Assembly (NCBI GenBank): GCA_020350845.1
Contig: CP070725.1
Coordinates: 971,480-977,318 of the forward strand
Source: Candidatus Bipolaricaulota bacterium
Lineage (GTDB): Bacteria > Bipolaricaulota > Bipolaricaulia > UBA7950 > UBA9294
Reading direction: 5' to 3'
DNA: 5,839 nt
The notes beneath the pieces are model-generated. The model did not search any database and was not told where the DNA came from. It was given only the letters and a program-made list of their open reading frames with translations. A program made the translations under genes and the position numbers. Shown piece by piece: positions 1 to 5,839 of this stretch. The first letter of the stretch is position 1. Each line of letters opens with the position of its first letter.

Positions 1-632
1 AGGGGTACGGTCTCACTGAGACCTCTCCCGTCGTCTCCGTCTGCGACCCTTTCGGGAAGAAGCCGGGGTCGGTGGGACGTCCGATTCCCGGGGTCGACGT
101 GAGGATCCTCGATCCTTGGCCGGACGGCGTCGGAGAGCTCCTCGTCCGCGGGCCGATCGTCACCCAGGGCTACTACGAAGACCCGGAGGCAACGGCACGA
201 GCGATCGACGCCGACGGCTGGTTTCACACCGGGGACCTGGCGTCACTCGACGAGGACGGAGAGATCTTCCTCAAGGGCCGCGCGAAGAACGTCATCGTGC
301 TCGACTCGGGGAAGAACGTCTACCCCGAGGAGCTGGAGTGGGAGATCGGCCGCATCCCCTACGTGGAGGAGGTGCTCGTGCGAAGTCGGGAGTCCGACGG
401 GGCCATCGAGGCGGTCGTCTATCCGAATCCGGAGATGGCCACGGATGCGGTAGGCCCGGTCGGACTGCGGGAAGTCATCTGGCAAGAGACCCGCGCTCGT
501 CTGCAGCGGCTCGCGCCGTACAAGCGACTGCGCAGCATCGGGCAGTTGGTCCTGACCGAGAAGCCCTTCCCCAAGACAAGCACGCTCGACATCAAACGGT
601 ATCTCTTGCGGCGCCGTGAGGACGTGCGGTGA
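1..632 (+). CDS. Acyl-CoA ligase (AMP-forming), ANL superfamily, C-terminal part only
   Basis: This is the last ~210 residues of an AMP-forming ligase; the start lies left of the window and the first whole codon is at base 3. Enzymes of this family activate a carboxylic acid as acyl-adenylate and transfer it to CoA in the cytoplasm. Family motifs appear in order: GYGLTETSP (bases 3-29, the A5 nucleotide-binding motif), FHTGD (222-236, A7, with the ribose-binding Asp), then GRAKN and GKNVYPEELE (276-338, the A8 hinge between the large and small domains). The last motif, A10, reads PKTSTLDIKR (570-599). Family members usually have Lys where this protein has Asp (588-590), and that Lys is needed for adenylation, so activity may be altered. 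The GKNVYPEE hinge is typical of long-chain fatty acyl-CoA synthetases, so a fatty acid is the likeliest substrate, but chain length cannot be told. The frame is intact to the TGA stop. The next gene is over 300 bases away, so no operon partner is visible downstream. Confidence 0.9.
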   Translation, partial: GYGLTETSPVVSVCDPFGKKPGSVGRPIPGVDVRILDPWPDGVGELLVRGPIVTQGYYEDPEATARAIDADGWFHTGDLASLDEDGEIFLKGRAKNVIVLDSGKNVYPEELEWEIGRIPYVEEVLVRSRESDGAIEAVVYPNPEMATDAVGPVGLREVIWQETRARLQRLAPYKRLRSIGQLVLTEKPFPKTSTLDIKRYLLRRREDVR

Positions 633-946
633 ACAAGGCGCGGGGGCACGTCTCCCATTGGTCGCGTGCGGCAGCGATTGCGGATCGATGCCGCGAGGGA
701 GAAGCCGCGGCGGCGCCGCAGGACTGACGGCCGACGTACGGCGCCCAGCGGCACGGCGGCCTTGCGCGCCGCCGAGCGGGTCCCAGGAATGTAAGCGCAC
801 GCCCCGCAAGCGATTCGCCTCGCCGCTCGTCGTTGCGCTACACTGGCAAGGACGAAGATGCGCCCATCGCCTCTGCTCATGACCGTCGCAGCAGTCAACC
901 CGGTGTAGGACGGAATCGCCGGCGCGAGGAAGGAGGGAGGTGACCG
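633..946. other. Intergenic region with no convincing gene
   Basis: These 314 bases lie between the ligase stop and the LVIVD-repeat gene. A frame on the + strand (616-882) and frames on the - strand are open here, but their products are arginine-rich and low in complexity, have no recognisable motif and lack a good ribosome binding site, so I do not call a gene. A perfect 7-bp GC inverted repeat (754-760 with 768-774, 7-base loop) has no following T run, so it is at best a weak terminator for the ligase. A -10-like TACACT lies at 839-844, about 100 bases before the next start codon, with only a poor -35 match (TTCGCC at 814-819, 19-base spacer). It is a possible promoter for the LVIVD gene, but a weak guess. 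Confidence 0.5.
936..943 (+). promoter_or_regulatory. Strong ribosome binding site of the LVIVD-repeat gene
   Basis: GGAGGTGA is a full 8-base match to the anti-Shine-Dalgarno end of 16S rRNA. The last G of GGAGG lies 6 bases before the ATG at 947 and 9 bases before a second, adjacent ATG at 950. Both spacings are workable, so the start may be either Met; the difference is one residue. The strength of this site supports real and efficient translation of the repeat protein. Confidence 0.85.
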
Positions 947-2785
947 ATGATGCGACGCCACGCTGCGCTTCTGGGTGCACTGGCTGTCGTCGGCGGACTC
1001 GCGGTCGTCGTGACGGGCAGCTCCGTGGAACTACAGCTCGCCGGTCAGTTCGGCGGCAAGGCCCTGTGTGTGGACGTCTCGGGGGATCATGCCTTCGTCG
1101 GGCAGGGGCCGCGGGTGCTCGTCATCGACATCTCGGTTCTGCAGACGCCGTCCGAGGTGGGTCGGTCGGGCGTACTCCCGGGCATGGTTCGCGATCTCCA
1201 GGTCGTCGACGACTACGTCTACATCGCCGACGCGGAGGGGGGAGTCGCAGTCGTCTCCGTGAGTGACCGGACGACTCCCGTCGAGATCGGCCGCGCCGCG
1301 CTCCCCAGGGACGCAAACGCCATTCACGTCGTGGGGACTCGCGCCTTCGTCGCGACGGACGGCGGACTGCACATCCTGTCCATCGACGACAAGGCCGACC
1401 CCGTCGTCGTCGGAAGCGTCGAGGATATCGCCTACGCAGTGTCGGTCCAGGCGGGAGAGACCACCGCCGTCGTCGGAACGGGCAGCGGGGAGCTCTACGT
1501 CGTCTCGGTCGAAGAGACGTCGGCCCCTAGTGTGACCGGTGCACTCACCCTCGGGTCACTATCGGTGAGCGATGTCGCGTTGTACCGCGATTACGCCGTC
1601 GCGGCCTGTCAGCGTGAAGGCCTGCACATCGTCTCTCTCGCGGATCCCACAACGCCGACAGAGGTCGCCGCCTTGGAGATCCAGGGCTACGCCACCCGCG
1701 TCGAGATCGTCGACGACTACGCCTTCGTCGCCCGGAAGTGGGGGGGCCTCTCCGTAGTCTCCCTGGCGGACCCCCGCCGCCCGGTGGAGGCGGATCGGAG
1801 CTACACGGCGGGCGGAGTGGAGGGGGTCTCGTCGGAGGAGGGATACCTCTATCTGGCCAACGGCACGAGCGGGTTCCGCTGCGTGTCCGTCGCCGATCCG
1901 CTCACTCCGATCGAGGTCGGCGCGCTGGACACGGCGACCTACTGCTACGGGCTCTACGTGGTCGGCCACGAGGCGTACCTCGCGGACGGCGGCGAGGGTC
2001 TGCACATCGTCTCCGTCGCGGATCTTGAGGAGATCGAAGCGATCGGCCACCTCGACCTTCCCGGTTTGGCAGAGGACGTCGTCGTGTCCGGCGAGATCGC
2101 CTATGTCGCAGCGAGTGAGGCCGGTCTGAGGATCGTCTCCGTGGTGAGTCCGGAGGCGCCGGAAGAGGTGGGACAGGTGGACACGCCGGGAGCGGCGCGC
2201 GCCGTCACCGTCGTGGATAGCGTCGCCTTCGTCGCCGACGGAACCGCCGGGCTGAGGATCATCTCCGTGGCCGACAAGGGGGCCCCCGTGGAGCTCGCCG
2301 CCCATGACACGCCGGGCGAGACGTGCGACGTGTCCGTCTTCGACCGACACGCTTACATCGCAGATCGGGGCGGCGGGCTGCGCATCCTCTCCGTGGAAGA
2401 GCCGACGGACCCATGGGAGATCGGGCACTTCGTCGCGGCGGGCGATGTGGTCGACGTGTTCGTGAGCGGAGATCACGTGTTCTTTGCTGACCTTCGTCAT
2501 GTGGTCGTCGTCTCGGTCCGTGACAAGGCGAATCCGATCGAGGTCGGATCGCTCGACACCCTGGCGAACCCCTACGGAGCCTACGTCGTCGGCCGGTATG
2601 CGTTCGTTCGAGCGGATTGGGCAGGCGTCCAGGTGTTCGACATCTCGGACCTCGCGTCACCGGTGGCCGTCGCCCGCTTCGACACCGCAGGGCGCCCCCG
2701 GGCGATCCAGGTGATCGATGACACCGTCTACGTGGCGGACGGCGCCGGCGGCCTGGTCATCCTTCGGCTCCTCGCGTCGCCGTAG
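947..2785 (+). CDS. Exported LVIVD-repeat beta-propeller protein, 14 repeats
   Basis: This is a 612-residue protein with two Arg after the start, a hydrophobic stretch at about residues 6-23 and a small-residue segment (TGSS, 23-26). It looks like a Sec signal peptide, though an uncleaved anchor cannot be excluded. There is no lipobox Cys near it. From residue 38 to the end the protein is built of 14 tandem units of 39-43 residues (the last is 30). Each follows the pattern of the LVIVD family: a strand like AxxVxVVxDYAYVAD, then GGLxIVSVxD, then PxEVGxxDTPG. Such units form propeller blades, and 14 fits two seven-bladed propellers. The last unit stops after its third strand, and residues 26-37 near the N-terminus resemble the missing fourth strand, as in a ring-closing split blade. 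I see no catalytic domain, C-terminal sorting signal or further membrane segment. The function of LVIVD proteins is largely unknown; a cell-surface, periplasmic or binding role is inferred. The gene stands alone and converges with the operon on its right. Confidence 0.9.
   Translation: MMRRHAALLGALAVVGGLAVVVTGSSVELQLAGQFGGKALCVDVSGDHAFVGQGPRVLVIDISVLQTPSEVGRSGVLPGMVRDLQVVDDYVYIADAEGGVAVVSVSDRTTPVEIGRAALPRDANAIHVVGTRAFVATDGGLHILSIDDKADPVVVGSVEDIAYAVSVQAGETTAVVGTGSGELYVVSVEETSAPSVTGALTLGSLSVSDVALYRDYAVAACQREGLHIVSLADPTTPTEVAALEIQGYATRVEIVDDYAFVARKWGGLSVVSLADPRRPVEADRSYTAGGVEGVSSEEGYLYLANGTSGFRCVSVADPLTPIEVGALDTATYCYGLYVVGHEAYLADGGEGLHIVSVADLEEIEAIGHLDLPGLAEDVVVSGEIAYVAASEAGLRIVSVVSPEAPEEVGQVDTPGAARAVTVVDSVAFVADGTAGLRIISVADKGAPVELAAHDTPGETCDVSVFDRHAYIADRGGGLRILSVEEPTDPWEIGHFVAAGDVVDVFVSGDHVFFADLRHVVVVSVRDKANPIEVGSLDTLANPYGAYVVGRYAFVRADWAGVQVFDISDLASPVAVARFDTAGRPRAIQVIDDTVYVADGAGGLVILRLLASP
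1058..2782 (+). repeat. Fourteen tandem LVIVD protein repeats of about 126 bases each
   Basis: Repeat boundaries in residues of the 612-residue protein are 38-79, 80-122, 123-161, 162-204, 205-247, 248-290, 291-331, 332-373, 374-415, 416-457, 458-499, 500-541, 542-582 and 583-612. Units 8-11 keep the pattern best: each is exactly 42 residues, and 9 and 10 both carry AGLRI(V/I)SV and end in DTPG. Unit 3 is the shortest full unit (39 residues). Unit 4 and unit 12 have diverged most; unit 12 has LRHVVVVSV where the others have GGLxIVSV. The repeats are clear in protein but diverged in DNA, so they are old duplications and not a recent array or a CRISPR. Confidence 0.85.
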
Positions 2786-2976
2786 AAAGCCAAGGGCACA
2801 CGCAGAAGAGATGGAAGCCTGCAGACCGCGGCTCTCGAGGTGACGAAGCGCGACATCCTCGGCCATCGGACCCCGGCGAACAAGAGCAAGGGCCGACGCG
2901 CACGGCGAGCGATGCACGCCGCCACCCCGCACAGCTTGTCTCAGGACCGGCGGCATGCAGCCGCGATCGCGCTCTA
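2786..2976. other. Gap between convergent genes, no strong terminator seen
   Basis: This 191-base stretch separates the 3' end of the LVIVD gene (+) from the 3' end of the MFS gene (-). Both transcripts should end here, but I see no GC stem followed by a T run on either strand. The only candidates are a short inverted repeat (2950-2954 with 2960-2964, 5-base loop) and the palindrome CGCGATCGCG (2962-2971), just past the MFS stop. Frames open through this region have no motif or ribosome binding site, and I call no gene. Confidence 0.5.
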
Positions 2977-4125
2977 CTACTCCACGTGTTCCACTCGCGC
3001 CTTCCGCATCCGGATCCAGACCAGGATCCCGAGGAAGACGACGAGGAGAACCGACAGGCAGAGGAGGTAGGAGCGTCCGATCCCGAACGTGGAGGCGAGA
3101 ACCCCCAGCAAGAAGGGGAAGACCATGCCCCCCAGCGACACGCACGCGAAAAGCAGCCCGGTAACCGCCCCCGACTGCAGCGGATACTCCTCGGACGCCT
3201 TCGCGACGATGAGGGGGAACACCGGGCCGATGCCCAGGCCGTAGAGGCAGGCAAGGCCTGCCTTCACGGTAACCGCGGGGATCAGGAGGAAGCCGAGCAA
3301 TGCCACAAGCGCGATCGACAGCCCCGCGAGCAGGATGCTGCGCGTGGCGATCCGCTTGACCAGCCAGCTTGTCGTGAGCCGACCGGCCATCATCCCCACG
3401 AGAAACACGCTCACGACGGCACTGGCGAGACGCATCGGCACGCCCAGCTCGGCGCTGAAGTACTGGGCCAGCCAGTAGGAGAAGCCGAGATCTGTGGCAA
3501 CGTAGAGGAAGACCAGCGCGGCTGCGATGATCATGTTGGGGTTCCGAAGGACGGAAGCGAGAGGTGCCCGGCTCCCGCGATCCGCCGACGCATTGGGGAT
3601 CCGTACCGCCATCACCGCCCCCGTCAGCAAGCCCACGGCGACGGCAGTCTCGACGAACGGCCATCTCCAAGACAACCCTCCCGCGATGTTGACGGACACG
3701 AGCAACGGCGCGAGGAAGCTGCCGACGGCCGCGAACAGCGTCTGCAGCGAGAGGTACCTGCTGCGCTGGCGAGGGTACATGTCGAGCATCACGCTCTGCC
3801 CGATCGACCCGATCGGACTTCCGAACAGGCTGAACCCGAAGACCGTGAGGCACAGCGCGATGTAGCCCGGGGCAAAGCCCACGCAAGCAAGCCCGGCGGC
3901 GAACAGGCCACAGAACGATGCGAAGATCCTCTTCCGGTTCACGTAGTCCGAGGCGATCGCGCCGAGGCTGCTGCCGAACAGACTGCCCAGGGAGAGAAGC
4001 GTGAACAGGAAGCCGGCCTGCGCGTACGAGATGTCGAGATCGTGCACGATGGCCGGAACCGACGGCCCGAGCAGGCCGATCACCATCACCCACAGGAGGC
4101 TGGAGGTGAAGCCCGCGTACGGCAT
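2977..4125 (-). CDS. MFS transporter, 12 helices, probable sugar permease
   Basis: This is a 382-residue integral inner-membrane protein of the major facilitator superfamily, third in the operon. Hydrophobic segments fit 12 transmembrane helices in two groups of six, at about residues 5-25, 37-58, 67-85, 86-104, 129-147, 155-175, 195-218, 232-250, 263-282, 286-303, 318-340 and 350-372, with a longer polar loop between the halves (178-196). MFS motif A is at residues 55-66 (G-A-I-A-S-D-Y-V-N-R-K-R), between helices 2 and 3. The helix 7-8 segment, with SYWLAQY followed by GMMAGRL, resembles FucP-like sugar permeases, but the substrate is inferred mainly from the kinase and aldolase upstream. 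I chose the ATG at 4125, 10 bases after the aldolase stop, because hydrophobic sequence begins right there. In-frame codons further upstream would add an unrelated Arg/Trp/Ser-rich stretch lying inside the aldolase gene. The ribosome binding site is weak, so translation is probably coupled to the aldolase gene. The gene ends in two TAG codons in a row. Confidence 0.88.
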   Translation of the reverse strand: MPYAGFTSSLLWVMVIGLLGPSVPAIVHDLDISYAQAGFLFTLLSLGSLFGSSLGAIASDYVNRKRIFASFCGLFAAGLACVGFAPGYIALCLTVFGFSLFGSPIGSIGQSVMLDMYPRQRSRYLSLQTLFAAVGSFLAPLLVSVNIAGGLSWRWPFVETAVAVGLLTGAVMAVRIPNASADRGSRAPLASVLRNPNMIIAAALVFLYVATDLGFSYWLAQYFSAELGVPMRLASAVVSVFLVGMMAGRLTTSWLVKRIATRSILLAGLSIALVALLGFLLIPAVTVKAGLACLYGLGIGPVFPLIVAKASEEYPLQSGAVTGLLFACVSLGGMVFPFLLGVLASTFGIGRSYLLCLSVLLVVFLGILVWIRMRKARVEHVE

Positions 4126-4135
4126 CGATCTGCTT

Positions 4136-4927
4136 CTACGCGATGTGGTCCATCGCCTGTTGGATGCTCCACCGCTCGTGGACCACGCCGACCATCGCTT
4201 CGACCATGGCCTGGGTGTTGGGGCGTTGCCAGATGTTCCTCCCCATCGCGATCCCTCGAGCACCGGCCTGCATCGCGTCGTAGACGCCGGAAATGACCTC
4301 CTCGTCGCTGTCCGACTTCGGCCCCCCGAGGATGAGGATCGGGATCGGACACCCGGCGACGACCTCCCGGAACGACTCCGGATCGCCCGTGTAGTACGTC
4401 TTCACGAGGTCGGCACCGATCTCCATCGCCGCGCGGGCGGCAAGCTTGACGCCCTTCGGATCCGTGGAACTGAGATCCTTGCCCTTCGCCATCGCCTCGA
4501 TCATGAGCGGCAACCCCAGACGCGCACACTCGTCGGCGACGAGCGAAGCATTGACCGTGAACTCCCCCTCGCGCTCGTGGCCGAACTTGACGGTGACCGC
4601 GGCGCCGGCGGCTCCGTACTCCACGGCCGCTTGCGGCGACGAGATCAGCTCCTCTTCGAACCCTCCGCCAAGGACGGTGAACCCTCCGGTAAGGCGCAGA
4701 ATGAGCGACGTTTGGCGATCCCACCCGGCGGCCGCCGCCTGCGCAAAACCCCTCGTCGTGAGAACGCAGTCGGCTCCTCCGGAGACGCACTGCCGTACCA
4801 ACTCGGCAGGGTCGTTGATCCCTTCCATCGGACCGGCGATGCCCCCGTGGTCCACCGCGATACACACGCTGTTTCCGGTGGCCTTGTTGAACAGCGAGTT
4901 CATCCGTATCTGCTTCCCAATCTGCAT
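4136..4927 (-). CDS. Class I aldolase, DhnA/FbaB/LsrF family
   Basis: This is a 263-residue cytoplasmic TIM-barrel aldolase that should use a Schiff-base lysine. Near the N-terminus, FNKATGNSV leads into AVDHGGIAGP (residues 24-33), as in archaeal-type class I fructose-bisphosphate aldolases and LsrF. TTRG follows at about 57-60. The putative Schiff-base Lys is K176 in LVKTYYTGD. Phosphate-binding loops are GGPK (201-204) and MGRNIWQ (228-234). All the expected active-site marks are present and the length is usual for the family. The partner reaction is unproven: it could cleave a phosphorylated ketose to a three-carbon phosphate plus an aldehyde, or act as a thiolase as LsrF does. I chose the ATG at 4927 because GGAGG (4935-4939) is then 7 bases away; the in-frame GTG at 4933 would be only 1 base from it. 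The gene sits between the FGGY kinase (12-base gap) and the MFS gene (10-base gap), which points to sugar catabolism. Confidence 0.9.
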   Translation of the reverse strand: MQIGKQIRMNSLFNKATGNSVCIAVDHGGIAGPMEGINDPAELVRQCVSGGADCVLTTRGFAQAAAAGWDRQTSLILRLTGGFTVLGGGFEEELISSPQAAVEYGAAGAAVTVKFGHEREGEFTVNASLVADECARLGLPLMIEAMAKGKDLSSTDPKGVKLAARAAMEIGADLVKTYYTGDPESFREVVAGCPIPILILGGPKSDSDEEVISGVYDAMQAGARGIAMGRNIWQRPNTQAMVEAMVGVVHERWSIQQAMDHIA

Positions 4928-4934
4928 GAGCACT

Positions 4935-4939
4935 CCTCC
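4935..4939 (-). promoter_or_regulatory. Ribosome binding site of the aldolase, decides its start
   Basis: On the - strand, GGAGG begins directly after the TAG stop of the kinase (4940-4942). The ATG at 4927 follows after 7 bases, an ideal distance. The in-frame GTG at 4931-4933 is 1 base from the motif and cannot be its target. Ribosomes ending on the kinase would be placed right at this site, so coupled translation is likely. Confidence 0.8.
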
Positions 4940-5839
4940 CTAGGCCATCCCGCCGATCCTGCCGAACGTCTCCTTCAGCCCCGCATACGAATCCCGGTAG
5001 ACGGCGAACAAGTCATCGTAGACCTGTCTGTTGCCCTTGCTGGGCTCGAACACGCGCTCGATCTGAACCGCGTTCTCGGCCGCTTCGGCGAGGCTCGCGA
5101 ACCTCCCGAGTCCGTAGAGGGCGATGCACAGATCGCCGGCCAGCTCCGCATCCTTCATGACTGGCAGCAGGAACCGCTTGCCCGTGATGTCGGCCTTGAT
5201 CTGGATCCACGCCTCGCTCCTCGCTTGCCCTCCGGTGATCCTCACGTCGTCGACGTGCAACCCGACCTCTTCCATCACCGTAATGATGTCCCGAATGGCG
5301 AAGCCCACCGACTCCACGACGGCTCGCGTCATCTCTCGTCGGCCGTGGCGCATCGTCAGACCGACGAACGCACCCCGCGCGTTCGGGTCCCAGATGGGGG
5401 CGCGTTCCCCCGCCAGATACGGAAGGAAGACGAGCTTGTTCGACCCGGCGGGGACCGCCTCGATATCGCCGAAGAGCTCCGCAAACGGCACGTCTGCCTT
5501 GCCCGTGATCTCCTTGAACCACTGCAGCGCCTTGCCCGATGTGGAAACGATCCCCGAAACGTTGGTGAACCCCTCGATCACGTGGCGCACGCAGAGCAGC
5601 CTGCGATCGGAAATCTCTCGATCGGCGCAGAGGTTGATCCCTTCGGACGTTCCGGCGCGGTCGCACGCCCTTCCCGGTGCGACCGTTCCCGTCCCGAGAA
5701 TCGAGACCGTGAAGTCGGCACCGGCGGCGAAGACCGGGACCCCCTCGGGCACGCCCAGCAGGTCGCTTCCCGCTGCTGTCGTCACCCCCATCGGTTCGCC
5801 CGGCCTCACGAGGTCGGGGAACTTGCTCCACTCCATCCC
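4940..5839 (-). CDS. FGGY-family carbohydrate kinase, C-terminal part (xylulokinase-like)
   Basis: This is the last ~299 residues of an ATP-dependent sugar kinase, of the ~500 usual for FGGY proteins. The frame is open to the window edge, so the start lies outside. Numbering from the first in-window Met (5834-5836): GAD at 39-41 holds the likely catalytic Asp (GGGD-like in xylulokinase). AGTSEGINL follows at 61-69. PYLAGERAPIWDPNARG (139-155) leads into a complete match to FGGY signature 2 at 155-175 (bases 5312-5374). ITGGQARSEAW (200-210) is the adenosine-binding loop, with Gln in place of the more common Gly (GGGA), probably a subfamily trait. The C-terminal IKADITGKRF is also typical of the xylulokinase branch. 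It would phosphorylate a ketose or related polyol in the cytoplasm; xylulose is only one option. As the first visible gene of the operon, with the aldolase and MFS genes behind it, it likely supplies the phosphorylated substrate for the aldolase. Confidence 0.92.
   Translation of the reverse strand, partial: GMEWSKFPDLVRPGEPMGVTTAAGSDLLGVPEGVPVFAAGADFTVSILGTGTVAPGRACDRAGTSEGINLCADREISDRRLLCVRHVIEGFTNVSGIVSTSGKALQWFKEITGKADVPFAELFGDIEAVPAGSNKLVFLPYLAGERAPIWDPNARGAFVGLTMRHGRREMTRAVVESVGFAIRDIITVMEEVGLHVDDVRITGGQARSEAWIQIKADITGKRFLLPVMKDAELAGDLCIALYGLGRFASLAEAAENAVQIERVFEPSKGNRQVYDDLFAVYRDSYAGLKETFGRIGGMA

Noticed and set aside
754..774. 7-bp GC hairpin as a Rho-independent terminator of the ligase
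   Set aside because: The arms are perfect but no T run follows, and it lies over 120 bases after the stop. A chance hairpin is likely in such GC-rich sequence.
616..882. Possible small protein of 88 residues after the ligase
   Set aside because: It overlaps the ligase end, starts without a ribosome binding site, and has an Arg/Gly/Ala-biased composition with no recognisable fold.
1559..2500. Open frame of 313 residues antisense to the LVIVD gene
   Set aside because: The His/Asp/Arg-rich repeats in it mirror the LVIVD units. It has no independent motif or ribosome binding site.
1058..2782. Regular ~126-base periodicity as a CRISPR or satellite array
   Set aside because: The period is set by protein repeats in one continuous reading frame. 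The DNA copies are diverged and there is no repeat-spacer pattern.
2962..2971. Palindrome CGCGATCGCG as an operator or recombination site
   Set aside because: It occurs once in the gap and has no paired copy or linked gene. A 10-base GC palindrome is not rare at this composition.
2657..4093. Open frame of 478 residues on the - strand overlapping the MFS and LVIVD genes
   Set aside because: It is a shifted frame over the MFS gene, Arg/Gly-rich and motif-free, and it runs across the gap into the antisense strand of the LVIVD gene.
2986..4296. Long open frame (436 residues) on the + strand, antisense to the MFS gene
   Set aside because: The product is an extremely charged, His/Arg/Glu/Gln-rich chain without motifs. 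This is the usual antisense image of a hydrophobic membrane protein in high-GC DNA, and the MFS frame on the other strand has clear helices and motif A.
4086..4865. Second - strand frame of 259 residues over the aldolase gene
   Set aside because: It is a frame-shifted shadow rich in Arg and Gly; the overlapping aldolase frame has all family motifs.
2977..5839. Calling the operon a true lsr (autoinducer-2) locus
   Set aside because: Only the kinase and aldolase families match. There is no Lsr ABC transporter, LsrB, LsrG or LsrR in view, and an MFS gene takes the transporter place.

Overview
This is a high-GC bacterial window in which almost all sequence is coding. It holds four protein genes that I consider real, two of them cut by the window edges. 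I see no rRNA, tRNA, CRISPR array, insertion sequence or phage gene. The host cannot be named from this sequence. The high GC, strong GGAGG-type ribosome binding sites, closely packed genes and a large LVIVD-repeat protein fit many free-living or uncultured environmental bacteria. GC and codon style look similar across all genes, so nothing points to recent transfer.

Left part, + strand: the window opens inside an ANL-superfamily acyl-CoA ligase (1-632). Its active-site motifs are well kept, except that the position normally held by the C-terminal catalytic lysine is aspartate. A 314-base gap with no convincing gene follows. Next is a 612-residue, probably exported protein (947-2785) made almost entirely of 14 LVIVD-type beta-propeller repeats. 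That number fits two seven-bladed propellers. It has a strong ribosome binding site and a hydrophobic N-terminal segment.

Right part, - strand: three genes lie head to tail and read toward the LVIVD gene. In order of transcription they are an FGGY carbohydrate kinase (cut by the right edge, 4940-5839), a class I Schiff-base aldolase of the DhnA/FbaB/LsrF type (4136-4927) and a 12-helix MFS transporter (2977-4125). The gaps are 12 and 10 bases, so this is almost certainly one operon. The simplest reading is a sugar-uptake and breakdown module: the MFS protein imports a sugar or polyol, the kinase phosphorylates it, and the aldolase cleaves the phosphorylated product. The kinase-aldolase pairing recalls LsrK/LsrF of autoinducer-2 catabolism, but the substrate cannot be read from sequence.

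The LVIVD gene and the operon converge on a 191-base gap with no recognisable strong terminator. I found no clear case for a wholly new system. The points most worth following are the lysine-to-aspartate change in the ligase, the 14-repeat architecture, and the unassigned kinase-aldolase-transporter operon.
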